A stretch of 64,000 nucleotides of DNA, taken from assembly GCA_009760855.2 (NCBI GenBank), contig WPIO01000037.1:1385501-1449500 (forward strand), in the 5' to 3' direction. The notes below the pieces were generated by a model. It worked only from the letters and a program-made list of their open reading frames with translations. It was not told the origin of the DNA and made no database searches. The DNA is from Cristatella mucedo. Lineage: Eukaryota; Bryozoa; Phylactolaemata; Cristatellidae. Made by a program: the position numbers and the translations under genes. The stretch's first letter is position 1, and each line of letters opens with the position of its first letter. Below, piece after piece: positions 32,571 to 43,196 of this stretch.

Positions 32571-32775
32571 ATGTGTTGGGTCTGCCGTACCACGAGAGCG
32601 GACTACCCAGGCGGAAGCCGCTGGGGCGAGAACAGCGGACCCACTGGCAGCGGTTGCTTGCAGGCCCGCGTGCTGGCCGTTCGGCCCGGTCCCGCGTTTC
32701 CGAAATAAACGGCGTCTGCCTGAGCCGTCTTGATCTGTGCGCGACTGCCCGCACAAACATAAAATATACGATGGA
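32571..32775 (-). mobile_element. SINE-3 / short non-autonomous repeat, copy 2
   Basis: The reverse complement shares most of its length with 15465-15740 (GGGCAGTCGCGCACAGATCA; GGGTCCGCTGTTCTCGCC; GGTAGTCCGCTCT). Imperfect ATATGATATG/ATATACGATG flanks may be the target duplication. GC-rich in an AT-rich host element. Confidence 0.7.
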
Positions 32776-33450
32776 AAAGTTTGATTTTGTTTAAGGTTCG
32801 GAGGAATGGAATAAAAGATTTCCACCAATGCTATTTGGTAAAGTATTTTCACCGATTGCCTCAAAGTTCTTTGAGATGAAATTTGGAACTAAGCTTGAAA
32901 ACGCAAATGATTGCTTTGGTCGTGATGGGGTTTACAGATATTACCCCGGTGAAATAGTTGAAGGGCACACTTTAGTAGAGATTAAATGTTTTTGGAGCAG
33001 GCAAATACAAGATGGTGTAACACCTAAACTGAATCACACACAGTGTTTACTCGGGTACATGTGCTAGGATTGAATGAATGCCTTTACTTTGATTTTGAGA
33101 TGATGGTGCCAGGATTGGACTTTAAAGATGCTCCTTGTGATTTTATTGTTTCTAGAAATGTCAGAATTCCTACAGAGATAGAAATAGACATGCCGTTTAG
33201 ATGTCCACTGTTTATGTATCCGCTTGAGAATGAGAGATAGTATGATTTTGAGTTTGACTTGATTACCAAGTATGGTAGATTCTATAACAAAGTTAATCCT
33301 GGATTTGATATTAAATATTACATCAGAAGGAGATCACTAAAACAAGTAGTGGAAGAAGACGATACTGGTAGGTTTGCAAGGGTTGCTTCAATAGTTACAA
33401 AAGTGCTTGGTAAATCTAAAGTTTTAATAGCAAAATATGTTAAGGAATAG
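32769..33450 (+). pseudogene. unknown Polinton protein
   Basis: Pieces: 32828-33067 (PMLFGKVFSPIASKFFEMKF; GRDGVYRYYPGEIVEG), a shifted frame 33043-33240 (FDFEMMVPGLDF, ending YPLENER) and 33259-33450 (KYGRFYNKVNPGFDIKYYI; RRRSLKQVV). The three are probably one gene with two frameshifts. No family recognised. Confidence 0.45.
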
Positions 33451-33971
33451 CAAAATAGATCTTCGTGCTTACATTAAGAAATTCAATGGTAATTTGTTAT
33501 CCGATCTTTCTGCAAACGAAAACACGGTGACAAATCTTGCCGATCCAGTCGATCCAAGTGACGCCGTTACAAAATCTTATGCTGATGCTAGTAACTGAAA
33601 CGGATCTATTGACTTCAAAGGCGTGGCTGCTACTAATGTCGGACCTGGAGTAAATCCAACAGATGCTGTTAATGTTTCCAAAATTAGCAGTTATGTTAGT
33701 AAATCAGGAGATACCATGACAAGAGATTTGAATATAAATAGCTTTGCTATTACATCGGCTTATTAGAAATCAAGTACTATTACTCCTACTGTTCTGCCTG
33801 ATGACTTTTGCGTTGCTTATGGCTGAATAAAGCGAGATGTTGTGTTATGTGGCGGCCCTGCAACAACAACGCTAAACACGGGAAATAATTCGATAATTAA
33901 TGTTGCTTATCCTGTTAATCCCGGTGATGCGGCGACGAAACGCTATGTTGACAAAACAGTAAAAAATAAAT
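33439..33971 (+). pseudogene. fibre-like Polinton protein 4, plus strand
   Basis: An ATG at 33439 opens a frame with three stops (TGA about 33596, TAG about 33766, TGA about 33823) and a TAA near 33971. Three shaft repeats are visible: NTVTNLADPVDPSDAVTKSY, then VNPTDAVNVSKI followed by SKSGDTMTRDLNIN, then NVAYPVNPGDAATKRYVDK. The pattern is the same as in the three minus-strand genes at 26.7-29.3 kb. The SGDTMT.DL.M piece is typical of phage tail-fibre shafts. Confidence 0.6.
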
Positions 33972-34008
33972 AACAGAAGTGATACAAGATTAGTTTAATC
34001 CAAGGTCT

Positions 34009-34194
34009 ATGAACTCGATTCTAAAGACATCAGTTAACTATTCGTGGACTAATAAAAGTGCTCCTCCACTAATAATGCTGAGCGTGATAGTTGTTGGGAA
34101 TTATAACTGTGTTTATCTGCGGCCAAGTTCCGATACTACTGTAGTTTCAGGAGAAGTACGCGAAATAAATACTGTAAGCACAGGTACAGACTAA
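34009..34194 (+). CDS. small Polinton reading frame, possible fibre end
   Basis: 61 codons (MNSILKTSVNYSWTNKSAPP to VSTGTD). It follows fibre-like gene 4 by 38 bp and is beta-prone. It could be a separate head piece. Weak support. Confidence 0.35.
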   Translation: MNSILKTSVNYSWTNKSAPPLIMLSVIVVGNYNCVYLRPSSDTTVVSGEVREINTVSTGTD

Positions 34195-34575
34195 GTATTA
34201 CGTATTTTTCAATAGGTTGGCTACTGACTGTTATTTTGTTGACAGTATAGGGAATTTAAGACTCAATCTCTTGGTCAGCTATGTATTCGCGTGAATAATA
34301 GAGATACATTAGTAGTACTACTAGTTCCTTTAGCTAGGTTGTTTTGCGCTTGCCTTTGAGTAGTGGAAATAGTTGTGTGATAAGTGTTATTGTTTCATGA
34401 TAAGCACAATAATGATGGCGATATATTTCGGAGCAACTTTTTAATGCTTCTTCGCAAGAGAATAAATCTTCTTTGGTTTTGATTTTACAAACTGATTCCT
34501 AGCATTGTGGCAATTTGCAAAGATAATGATTGTATTGTTTCATAGGATGCCGGAGTCAAATTCTGTTTGTGTTGA
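34195..34575. other. AT-rich Polinton spacer, no gene seen
   Basis: Short frames only on both strands. Minus-strand coding remnants are possible but not recognised. Confidence 0.35.
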
Positions 34576-34579
34576 ATCG

Positions 34580-34730
34580 AGATATATATAATTCATTTAT
34601 ATAGCGCCCCAAGAGAACTTAATCTCTATTTAGGCGCTTCACATATGCCACGGTGCTCGAGCCCACGACCTCAGTCAGACCTTGGTCGGGGCGAGCACCT
34701 TAACTGCTAGACCAAACTAGATCGCACAGG
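34580..34730 (-). mobile_element. SINE-2 copy in the Polinton
   Basis: In reverse: the stem-loop tail (GCGCCCCAAGAGAACTTAAT), B box region GTGCTCGAGCCC, and the A-box head. Well preserved. Confidence 0.85.
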
Positions 34731-34859
34731 TCACATCGTAATTCATGTTTTAGCTTTGGCCTTCGCTTAATTTTTTACACTTCGGATGATCGCTTTTCGG
34801 GTATTCTTTTTCTGATAAAGTATGGGAACAAACTTTGAAAAATATTTTTATTCTCTATA

Positions 34860-35731
34860 GAATTTCGTTTTTGACTTTAAAAGAGAGGAAAAGGAAGTTA
34901 AGTATGATCCAGATTCAGATATAAGCCAGGTGTTCAAACCAAGGCCAAAAGTAATTCCTCATGGTTTCTTGGACACAGAAGTGCCTAATGAAAGTCATCG
35001 AGTATATATACTGTATATGTCGACTGATTCTGGTTATAAATACGCATTAAGCGGGATTGATATGGCTAGTAAGTATAAAGAATCAAGAGCACTTAAAAAA
35101 ATTATCGAAAGAAGTAACACAAGCGATATTTGAAATTTACTCAAAAGGTCTTTTAGGATGGCCGAAGAAGATAACAGTAGATCCTGAATAAGAGTTCAAA
35201 GAGGATTTCAAGAAAGAAATGAACAGACATGAAACACGCGTGATAGAAGCAGCAGACAAGAAAAGTGTTGCATTAGCTAAGAGAAGGAATAGAACCATAG
35301 CAGAAAAAGCTTTGATTGCTCAGTATGAAAAAGAATTAAAAAGTCTGAATTCCGGAGATTATACTAGAAACCAAGAGTCGATTTAGAATCTATCTAAGAT
35401 TTAAGATTACCTGAATAAAAACATTACGAAAACAACAGGAGAAGAACCGGTAAAAGCTATAAAAAGAATGAGTCAAACAACTGAAACCAGAGTGTCATAG
35501 AAAAGTAGGAAAACAAGAAGAGCTATTAGAACTAGGAACAACTGTTAGATATTTAGCAGAGCTGGATGAAGGAGAAGATGAAAAGAGAAGAAGAGCTACA
35601 GATCTGACATGGAGTTTGACAAAGTAGAATATTGTTAGAGTAATGATAATGAAAGATCAACCGGTTAGATACTTCCTAAACGATATAAAGAGAAGTTTTG
35701 TCAATGAAGAATTGCAAGTAACCAAACAGTA
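34860..35731 (+). pseudogene. Polinton integrase (DDE/retroviral-type), broken
   Basis: The core begins near 34930. YMSTDSGYKYAL and GIDMAS hold the first catalytic region, LGWPKKITVDPE (35155-35190) the second Asp. The family's third catalytic Glu, in a VER.NRT..EK context, seems replaced: the aligned site reads ALAKRRNRTIAEK (about 35268-35310). Breaks: a frameshift at the A-run near 35097, TAA at about 35190, TAG and TAA near 35386-35403 and more. The C-terminal part continues to about 35731. In intact elements this enzyme joins the transposon ends to target DNA. Confidence 0.75.
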
Positions 35732-35746
35732 ATCAAATTTTGAGCG

Positions 35747-36084
35747 GTGTCTATTTCATCAGCTCCTTTAACAATGTCGTCGAGTTATTCTCTGGTTATT
35801 ATATCATCAGACAAAGTATCGGTTACCTTTGAGATAAACCTTGCATATCCTTCTAGAGTTGCTCTTTTGCGTTTTTATATTTCAGCAAGGACACCATCAA
35901 GTGATAACAACATTTTAGTTACTGCTGCAAATGCAGGAGCAACGTTAGATAAGTCTGAGACTGATGGGATGTAAGTGCTGGTAATCGTTACTCCTAGTGA
36001 TATGACAATGTTTACAAATTTCAGTGCATATCTTACCTTCGTTAAACTCATTAGGCACAATCTTACTTTACTATTGTATTGCAT
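35747..36084 (-). pseudogene. possible minus-strand Polinton frame
   Basis: A minus frame at 36084-35875 and the continuing frame to about 35750 (YARFISKVTDTLSDD; IVKGADEID) looks more protein-like than the overlapping plus frame at 35747-35974. Which strand codes is uncertain. Confidence 0.3.
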
Positions 36085-36294
36085 AACTTCTTCATACCTT
36101 TGGTTGACATACTTCTTGCGAAGGTCGCGTATCTTTGCATCTATAAATTAAATCTTTGCATCTATAAATACATTTTTATTGAGCTGCTACCTAAAGAAAT
36201 TTCATATCAGAACTGCACCATGAAAAGTATACCGTTTTTCCGTCATCTTCTTCATGTACTCCTTCTAATTCTTTATGTCTAATCATAATCTGAT

Positions 36295-36590
36295 TCAAAT
36301 TTCCAACTTGTTTCGTCTTTGTCACACTTACAAAATATATGCCTATGTATGCAGTGTTCTTTTCGAGCCGTTAGTAAAATAGATTTGATCCTAGCTATTT
36401 CTGCAATCTTTTCTTCCTTGCTCATATTACTTATGATTTTTTTTCAAAGTTCACCGAATAGACAAGTTCAGTTTTCCTCGATAGTATCCAGGCTAACAAA
36501 ATCAGTAAGATCAGCCACTCTCTTTGGCACAACTATACCTTTTCCGCAATACTTAAAATTAGTATTATTTACACGATTAAGCCAATAATT
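36295..36590 (-). pseudogene. possible minus-strand Polinton frame near the right end
   Basis: Minus-strand coding-like blocks YWLNRVNNTNFKYCGKGIVV and KEEKIAEIARIKSILLTARK, the second followed by CIHRHIFCKC. A frameshift lies between them. The His/Cys cluster hints at metal binding. Not recognised. Confidence 0.35.
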
Positions 36591-36692
36591 CAATTTCTCG
36601 CCTTGCTTTCTCAAAAGCCACTTTGCTAGTCCTGAGACGGGCATGTTTATTTTACATGGTAAATTGACGTTTAAATTAAATTGCTAAGTTTT

Positions 36693-36842
36693 CTTACTAT
36701 AACATACAGCCCTCTGCTACAAGTAGTATGTAAATGAGCAGTATGGAGACTAGGGACGCGTTGAGATCGATGAATCTACCGAACGCAGTGACAGGTAGAT
36801 GAAGAGATCAACATGTGCCCTAGGCTCCATTTACATATTACT
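36693..36842 (-). repeat. Polinton right terminal inverted repeat
   Basis: The reverse complement matches 19833-19979. The outer end reads ...TTACATATTACT, giving AGTAATATGTAA when reversed. Confidence 0.9.
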
Positions 36843-38030
36843 CACCTTCATGCATCTCCTTTATGTTCTCAATTATTTTTAATTCTTTAATCTTGTATGT
36901 GCTAAATTGAAACATTTGGCACAGAAAATTAATGCGGTACCAGGAGAACGGCGCAGGCGGAATATATGAATTACTATCTCTACCCGTTAATGTCACTATC
37001 CTTGTTTAGAGGGGAAGGTCGAAACTAAATACCGAGGGCACTTGCTTAGGTCAATTCCTCGAGAGCCAGATGATGTGCTACAATCAGTACGCCGGACGCA
37101 TCGGCTCGAGAGTCGCGAGCGAGTTCCAGTCGATCGCAGCTGTTCAATCTTATTGTGCTGCTGCAACGGCCAGGCATGCTACGGCAGGTCTGCCTGTCGC
37201 CGGACGCGCTTCCCCACCGAAGGAGGTACGCTTGGCCATTTGACCAATGTTACTCCAAGCAAATTTCGCTCTAGACACCGGAAGTTCATGACCGCTGGCT
37301 CTTCCGAAGCTTAGGGTGCAATTAAGATATCGATATTGAGTGATTCGAGCCAGCTTACGGGTCGCTCAATCGCGAATTTTATGCTGGCCGTTAGGCCCTT
37401 TGATACTCTTATGCAATCCATACGGCTCAGTAGCTTACACAAGATGAGCTGCCATTTCGCGGGCCATCATCCTCTGCGACGTGCTATCCTGGTTTTCTAA
37501 CATCTTCGCCAATGGCTCTATTAAGTCTACCTTCTTCTAGATGATGAGGAATATGGTTCGACCCCCTAGTAGTCGGTACATAACGATAAGGTCATTGACT
37601 CGACCGTCGGGAAAAAGCGATCAGCCGGTGAAAGTCAGCCATGGACCTTCTTGCAGCCTTCTAGTTTGAGACTCTCGCTGCCCTCGTGAAGCTAATCAAC
37701 GAGAATCGAAGAGAATCAACGAGAATCGACGAGATCCACCGCTCGGCAGATCGCGGATCCGCGCCACTAAATAGCGGGTGTGGGCAAAGGACGAACTTCG
37801 TTCGTGCTGCCGCTGCGCACTCCTTAGTCTGTTGCTTGCTCAATCTGGTTTGCTATCTCTGGCGTGCACACCTGAGCGTATCCTTTCCATGACGGCCCCT
37901 CGCCAATATCCTCGGGTTCGCGATTGTTTCTGAACGCAGCTGCGCTCAGGTCAAGGCCGCGAGATTTGCCATCTGCGCTCCCGAAGGAAAGCACTACAGT
38001 AGTGCTCTCTTGAAGCGAGAACTTAGCATT
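36843..38030. other. no gene seen
   Basis: Unique-looking sequence with short frames only. A small GAGAATCAACGAGAATCGAC direct repeat lies at about 37697-37735. Confidence 0.4.
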
Positions 38031-38034
38031 CCTC

Positions 38035-38115
38035 TGTAGCAAATGTGAAGTGCCTAGAAAGAGATTGAGTTCTCTTAGGGCGCTATATAGAATGCATTTG
38101 TATTATCATTAATAT
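38035..38115 (+). mobile_element. LINE-A / SINE-2-type 3' tail
   Basis: AAATGTGAAGTGCCTAGAAAG, AGATTGAGTTCTCTTAGGGC and GCTATATAGAATGCATTTGT with a (TTA)-rich end. It is intermediate between the LINE-A and SINE-2 tails. Confidence 0.7.
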
Positions 38116-38569
38116 TCTTATTAGCATTGACCGGCTTTTACATTGGTTTATACTGCCACAGCCTTACGGTGCTGTCTTGACGCGAGGAAAATTCAGCGTT
38201 GCCGTTACATTTGGGCGTAGCTTAGTATTGGGGCGGGTACCAAGTTCTCCAGCCGCCAGTCTTTTCGCTGAGCCCGTCTGACCATTCTGACCGTGTTGAC
38301 AGACGATCGGCAGAATCAGTCGGCCTTCGTGACTGATTCCGTAGTGCTTACGGCGGAAATCGACCGAGATATCGAGTTTTCGCTCCCGAAAAAAGGTCGA
38401 ATGCCGATGTAAGTGAATGTGTGAAAAACGCCGAATGAAATCATGCAAACACTAATGGCGTAATTGGTAGCACACCGGAGACGTCAGAACTACCTGCCTC
38501 GGGTCTACGAGCGTTCCTTTTGCCCTCACATTCAGCTCGGTCGTGCGTGAAAAGCCGCGTCTTCATCCT

Positions 38570-38645
38570 TTTTTTTGTTCCCTGTTCTGTCTCGAGCCCA
38601 CGATGACCTGGGTCGTGAAGTACAAGCGCCACACCCCTGGGATAA
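38570..38645 (-). mobile_element. tRNA-like SINE head remnant
   Basis: CTCGAGCCCACGATGACCTG and GGTCGTGAAGTACAAGCGCC are the reverse of a SINE-1-like A/B box head. The body was not identified. Confidence 0.4.
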
Positions 38646-38939
38646 TAGCCAGGCTCGAGCTACTGGCCGGATGCGGACGTCACATCCGCATCCGGCCGAA
38701 CTCGCAAGGGTTAAAGTGGCAAGCGGTGGTAGAGGCTGACCGAGGCCAGTGACCTGGCCCGCCGCATCTATCCGCCACGTATATCTCACGCCGAAACCTA
38801 TTTCGAAGTCGGCATGGGATATGAGGCCGGGTGGCCGTCCTCATCCCCAAATGAGAATCCTTGGCGAGATTTTCAATGACCATAAAAAATAAGCAGCGGT
38901 AGGATTTACTAGAAAGCCGACTAAATTGTGTCGCTTGTG

Positions 38940-39040
38940 ACAATAATAACAGTAACAGTAATAATAAATTTGTATAGCGCCACCGGATAACTTGGTCTCT
39001 TTCTAGGCACTTTACATTAGCTGCAAAGGAAGGCAAGGCT
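38940..39040 (-). mobile_element. LINE-A 3' tail
   Basis: (AATA)-rich start, then TATAGCGCCACCGGATAACT and TGGTCTCTTTCTAGGCACTT, the reverse of the LINE-A stem-loop end. Confidence 0.7.
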
Positions 39041-39284
39041 TAATAAGTTTATTACGAGCGCTTCCGGCAAAAATGGCAGTAAAATAGGCTAGCAGTGGTG
39101 ACTAGGCGATTGTGGCATAGCGCCAGATCTATCAAGTGTCTTCAAGAAATGCAGTCTCTAGGCAAAGCAAGTGCCCGTAAACAAATCACGGGAAAGTTTA
39201 ACTCAGCTTTGGAAGGCTGGCATGAGCGTCCGCTCGCCTACCTGATGATCCCACCCTACCGATTGGCATTATAGTGAAATTGAA

Positions 39285-39345
39285 TTACTTTTAAATTAAA
39301 ATTTAATCAAATTTTAAATTTAATTTTAAATTTAAGCAATGAGCG
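39285..39345. repeat. AT-only palindromic tract
   Basis: Overlapping AAATTTAA / TTAAATTT units (about 39290-39340) give nested palindromes. Simple sequence. Confidence 0.6.
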
Positions 39346-40250
39346 TGCATTTCACCGTTTGCATTTTTCTGTGAAACTTCTGCAGCCTCTCTTCCATTGA
39401 TCAGCGCCGGCTATCAAATCATCAGTGACTTCCGTGTACGAATATACGTTCGGGAATACTTTCAAAATCGTGGGGTTATATCTAAGCTATTGGTCTTCGC
39501 GCATGATGCGTACGCCAATAGTTTTGTTTATATACGCGCTCGCAGGAAAATGGCACACTTTTCAAAACAATTTTAACCGCTAGCACAGTGCTGTGAAATA
39601 TTCAATCGCCAATAGAAGCCTCGGAAACTCTAGCTTCAAAGCTGCCGCGGGGGAACCGCAGCGCGGTCCACGGCCGCACCCAAAATTTGGCGGTGAAAAT
39701 GCCGGAGAACGCGCAAATGGGAATTCTGCGAACTTTCGGCGCTAAGCAAGGCAGAGCAGCCGCCGCCGCAGCCGCAGCCGCCGCAGCTCCGCAGTGTTGG
39801 CAAAGCGAAGCGGCAGCCCGGTTCCACCAGGTCGCAGCAGTCGCGAATCGGCGACTTGCTTATGTTTCCGCAGCTCCGCTCGGCGGAAGTGGCCGAGTGC
39901 GGAGCTGCGGGCCGAGCTGAAGCCTGCGAGAGATAAGGCATACTCGCCAGGGCCGCAGAGCCTCAGTTGCCTCGTAGTCGGCCTACCTCTCTGCGGATTT
40001 CTCCTCAAACCACGGATGAGGGTTTTCTCCACTTGTCGTGGATGCGCTGGGCTTTTCATCTCGTTGCCATCACCCGGCACTCCTCAAACTTCTCGCTTTC
40101 TGTATCATTCGCCGTCGCATTGCGACGCTGCCGCTACGACCCAGTCGGTACAATTCTGGCTGCGTATCGCTAGTTCCTGCGGTTACTCACTCTATCGGTC
40201 AGCTAATTCGCTCGACTTGCGAAACGCGCCAGGGCTCTCTTTTTGAACCT
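39345..40250. other. no confident gene; GCC/GCA-rich block
   Basis: Overlapping frames exist on both strands near 39640-40250, around a short GCAGCCGCC repeat (39755-39795). None shows a family motif or clear splice pattern, so no gene is called. Confidence 0.4.
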
Positions 40251-40254
40251 GGTG

Positions 40255-40345
40255 CTATCTTATATTATATATATACATATATATAGATATATATATATTT
40301 ATATTAAATTATATAATACGTTATACCTAATATTATATTTTGTAT
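40255..40345. repeat. (TA)n-rich tract
   Basis: Interrupted TATA runs for about 85 bp. Confidence 0.8.
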
Positions 40346-40705
40346 TATAGCCCGGCCAGTGTGCTTCAGCCAATGGATCGACAGTTCGTACGCCGATCCT
40401 ATCAGACGCATGCGAAGCATGTTTCAATTAAGCGTCTAGTTCCTTTAAAGAGAGTGAGTGTCAGGCAAATCCAGGAAAGGGCCGTCTAGTCACCCCAGTG
40501 GATTGGTGGCTCCCGGAAGCCACCGCTCACCTAGAAAGTTGCGCTCGCTGTGACCCACCGGCGCCTCTTCGTGGCGCACTTTATCTGCAACGCTTCCTTT
40601 GCTCGCCCATGAACAGACCCACCTGGACGAGAGACGTTAGAGGTGATGGAAAGGTCGTGGAAAAGCTGACTGACAGCGTCTGACTTTCATAAGAAATTCG
40701 CCTAA

Positions 40706-40885
40706 AGGTGAGCCGTGATGGTGCACTGGATAAGACGACTGCCTTTTACGACCTCGGTCCCGAGGTCGTTGGTTCGTATTCTATTATGGGAAATCCTGTA
40801 CTGCCGCTGCAAGCGGTGGTGATAGCCGTCAAGGCTCATCTGCCGCCTTATAGTAAAAAGAGGCTGTTAAATCAGCTGTTATTTT
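40706..40885 (+). mobile_element. SINE-1 copy
   Basis: GGTGAGCCGTGATGGTGCAC, a mutated B box (GGTTCGTATTC), GCAAGCGGTGGTGATAGCCG and AAAAAGAGGCTGTTAAATCAG. Complete but diverged. Confidence 0.85.
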
Positions 40886-40899
40886 AGAAAAAATGCTAA

Positions 40900-42240
40900 A
40901 AGACAAATTCGACTTCCAGAAAAGACAGGAAGGCGGCCGCGATGAAACGTGCAACACTGTAGCAGAATGACGCAAAAAGCGAAACGCGTAAGCGGCCGAG
41001 AACGAGCAGCATAATGGAGCGCGTGGAACGCACAAAATGCACCGGAGCGCAAAAAGCCGCAGAGCCGCGCCGGCATCGCGGGAGCGCGCTGAGCGCTGAG
41101 CGCGCCGGAGCGCGCAGTGGAGGCGGACGTTCAGTCGCCGACGGCGGCGGCTGCGGCGTGCCTGACGAGCTATGGCCGCAAAGTGGACCGCCCTCATAGC
41201 CGCGGCCGCCCTCACCGGACCGAGCTGTCCGCTCAAGAGACGACGGCGGCGCTTAGCGCTGGCTGGCTGGCCTGGCGCTCCATCGGATCCGAGAAGAGCT
41301 GGCCGCAGCGACGCTTCGCCAGCGATCGGCTCGGCGCTCGGCTCCCTCGGCGCGGCTCTCTCCGGCGCGGCCCGGCTCCCGGTCGCTGCGCGACGAGCAG
41401 CGATCTCCGCCGAGTTTCCTTCCATTTTTGGGGGACGCATCGCGGTCTCCGCGGGACAGGCGAGCTCCCCCGCGAAGCGGCGCCGCCGCGGCGGCTCTCT
41501 ACCGCGCTAGCGGTCGCCCTCGCGGGTAGGGGCGCGCCAGCGAGGCCGCGACGACCCTCGGGGCAGCCCGGCGTCGGCTAGATTATGACGCCGGTCCCTT
41601 TGTGCCGGCCAGCGGCCAGCCGGAACCAAGGCCGGCGGCCGCGACCGAGACCCGCTGAGTAGCGTTCCCAAAGGAGTGGAGCGGCGCGGCGCCGCAGCTT
41701 AAGTTGAGCATGGGTTGTGGCCTGTCCCTTTTCGGCAAGACCGCCGGTTCGTGGTGCGGGCAGCTAGCGCGGCGGACGCCGAGGGCGGCGCGCGCGTGCG
41801 CACACGGATCAGGTTGCGCCGAGAGGCTGCCGCCGCGCCGTCGCGCGTCGACGACGTAACCGGCTCATTCGGCCGCACGCGCACGGCGCTTCCGATGCAG
41901 GTCAGACGCTGCCGGCAGGAGCGTAAGTAATCCCCCCCCCGGCGCGCGCGCGAGCTCTCGCACGATGCTGCTCTCGCTCCGGGCCAGACCGCGACCTGGG
42001 TGCTGCTTTACGACTCGCGCCTCCACATTTGGTGCAGAAGCAGACGGGTTTCGCCACTCGCAGAGCCTATCGAGCTCTCTCGCGCTTGCTTAGGAGGCGA
42101 GCGATCGTGGGCGCGCCGCGACGTCGCCGAGAGGGCTGGACCTAAGCGCTCGCCGATCGGTCGTCGGGCCGAGTTCGTTCTCGCTTTCCATCGGCCCGAG
42201 ATTAAGCGCTTTCGGCGGCAGTAGACGCGGTCACGTGGGG
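40900..42240. promoter_or_regulatory. CpG-rich block, possible promoter/first exon of the repeat-protein gene
   Basis: Very GC- and CpG-rich compared with its flanks, with open but motif-free frames on both strands. A strong donor, GAGC|GTAAGT, lies at 41923 on the plus strand. The next good acceptor in that direction is TTTCAG|C at 43712, just before the ATG of the repeat-protein gene. This suggests a first exon here, which is an inference. Confidence 0.45.
41710..41922 (+). other. candidate first exon with MGCG start
   Basis: An ATG at 41710 in a good context (AGCATGG) starts MGCGLSLFGKT, a classic N-myristoylation plus palmitoylation signal. The frame closes at TAA near 41857. If the intron began at GT in ACGAC|GTAACC just there, phase would match the exon starting at 43713. 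If instead the stronger donor at 41923 is used, this would be 5' UTR with a 49-codon upstream frame. The two cannot be separated from sequence alone. Confidence 0.3.
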
Positions 42241-42354
42241 TACTAAAAAGGTCAAGGCTGATTCTCATTTACATTTGTGGCTACGATGTGCGCATCGGAA
42301 GGAAAGCCGCTTGGGCTTTTGGTGCGCTTTTTGAGCGGGCAAGTGTAAACTGTC

Positions 42355-42425
42355 CAGCGTAAGATCCATTTAGTCCTTATGGCTTTGTGGAGCGACAGAT
42401 AGGAGCACATTACATTCGATACGTC
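42355..42425 (+). repeat. partial LINE-B tail-like repeat
   Basis: TTTAGTCCTTATGGCTTTGT followed by GGAGCGACAGATAGGAGCAC and ATTACATT matches part of 8600-8680. Confidence 0.45.
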
Positions 42426-42559
42426 ATTGAGACGTCGCAGCTGTGGCGCCTCGCGCCGCGACAAGCCCCGCAGAAGAACCTCTAACGGCTGTCGCCATTA
42501 CGTGGAATATAATTACAAATAAAAATACTTGAATTTATAAATAAATATATCAATAAATA

Positions 42560-42722
42560 AATAATAAATATTAGCTGATTTAGCAGCCTCATTTTTTTAG
42601 CGACAGAAGAACCTTTTAACCACTATCGCTGCTGCTTGCAGAGGGCAATAAAGGATCGCTCACCGCTGAACTCGAACCAACGACCTGGGTCGTGAAGAGC
42701 GAGCACCGTACTATCCCTTGGC
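42560..42722 (-). mobile_element. SINE-1 copy
   Basis: The reverse of the SINE-1 end (AGCTGATTTAGCAGCCTCAT), the TATCGCTGCTGCTTGCAGAG body, and the head GGTCGTGAAGAGCGAGCACC. Diverged. Confidence 0.7.
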
Positions 42723-43196
42723 GGCGTTGCTGCTCAAGCTGCCACATTTAGGGGCACCCTCTTAACGCCGCCATATCCTGCATTATGCTTTTCGGCAGTT
42801 GAGCGCTTCCGCTTTGAGCAGCTGGCAACGTGGGTCGCGTTCGTCACACGAGTCTCCAGACTGCCGCCAGCTGGCGCTACTTGCACCTGCCGTCAGTAGC
42901 CGACTGCAGGCCTTCTTTCGCAGCGATTCGGCCACACAAAAGATGGGCTTGGGGTTGCAGAATCAGAAGACGAGCAAGCGACAGGTTCGCGACGGCAGCT
43001 CAGCCGAACTGAAACTCGTGAGAGCCGAAGGATCAGTTGCAGCGCAAGCAACACGCTTTCCGCTCGAGTGCCGCTCAGTTCGGCTAGCTTGTCGCACTCG
43101 CCAGCTTGCGAAACTCGTTTCGCCAAGGATAGTACGGTGCTCGCTCTTCATGAACCAGGTCGTTGGTTTGAGTTCAGCGGTGAGCGATCCTTTATT

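Larger units (their letters stand above)
19833..36842 (+). mobile_element. Polinton/Maverick DNA transposon, decayed, 17.0 kb
   Basis: Bounded by inverted repeats of about 150 bp (19833-19979 and 36693-36842) that start AGTA, as usual for this class. It carries family B DNA polymerase, integrase and double-jelly-roll-type capsid remnants, the defining gene set, plus several fibre-like genes. The expected packaging ATPase and cysteine protease were not recognised. No exact 6-bp target duplication is visible (ACACAT on the left, CACCTT on the right). Stops and frameshifts occur in every main gene. Seven younger SINE/LINE insertions lie inside. Base composition is more AT-rich than the flanks. 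Confidence 0.9.

Noticed and set aside
19833-36842. Alternative genetic code to explain in-frame stops in the Polinton
   Set aside because: TAA, TAG and TGA all occur at different conserved positions and frameshifts are also present, so decay is the simpler reason.
40829-41581. 154- and 203-codon frames in the CpG-rich block
   Set aside because: Open on both strands because of GC bias; composition is Arg/Ala-rich and without motifs.
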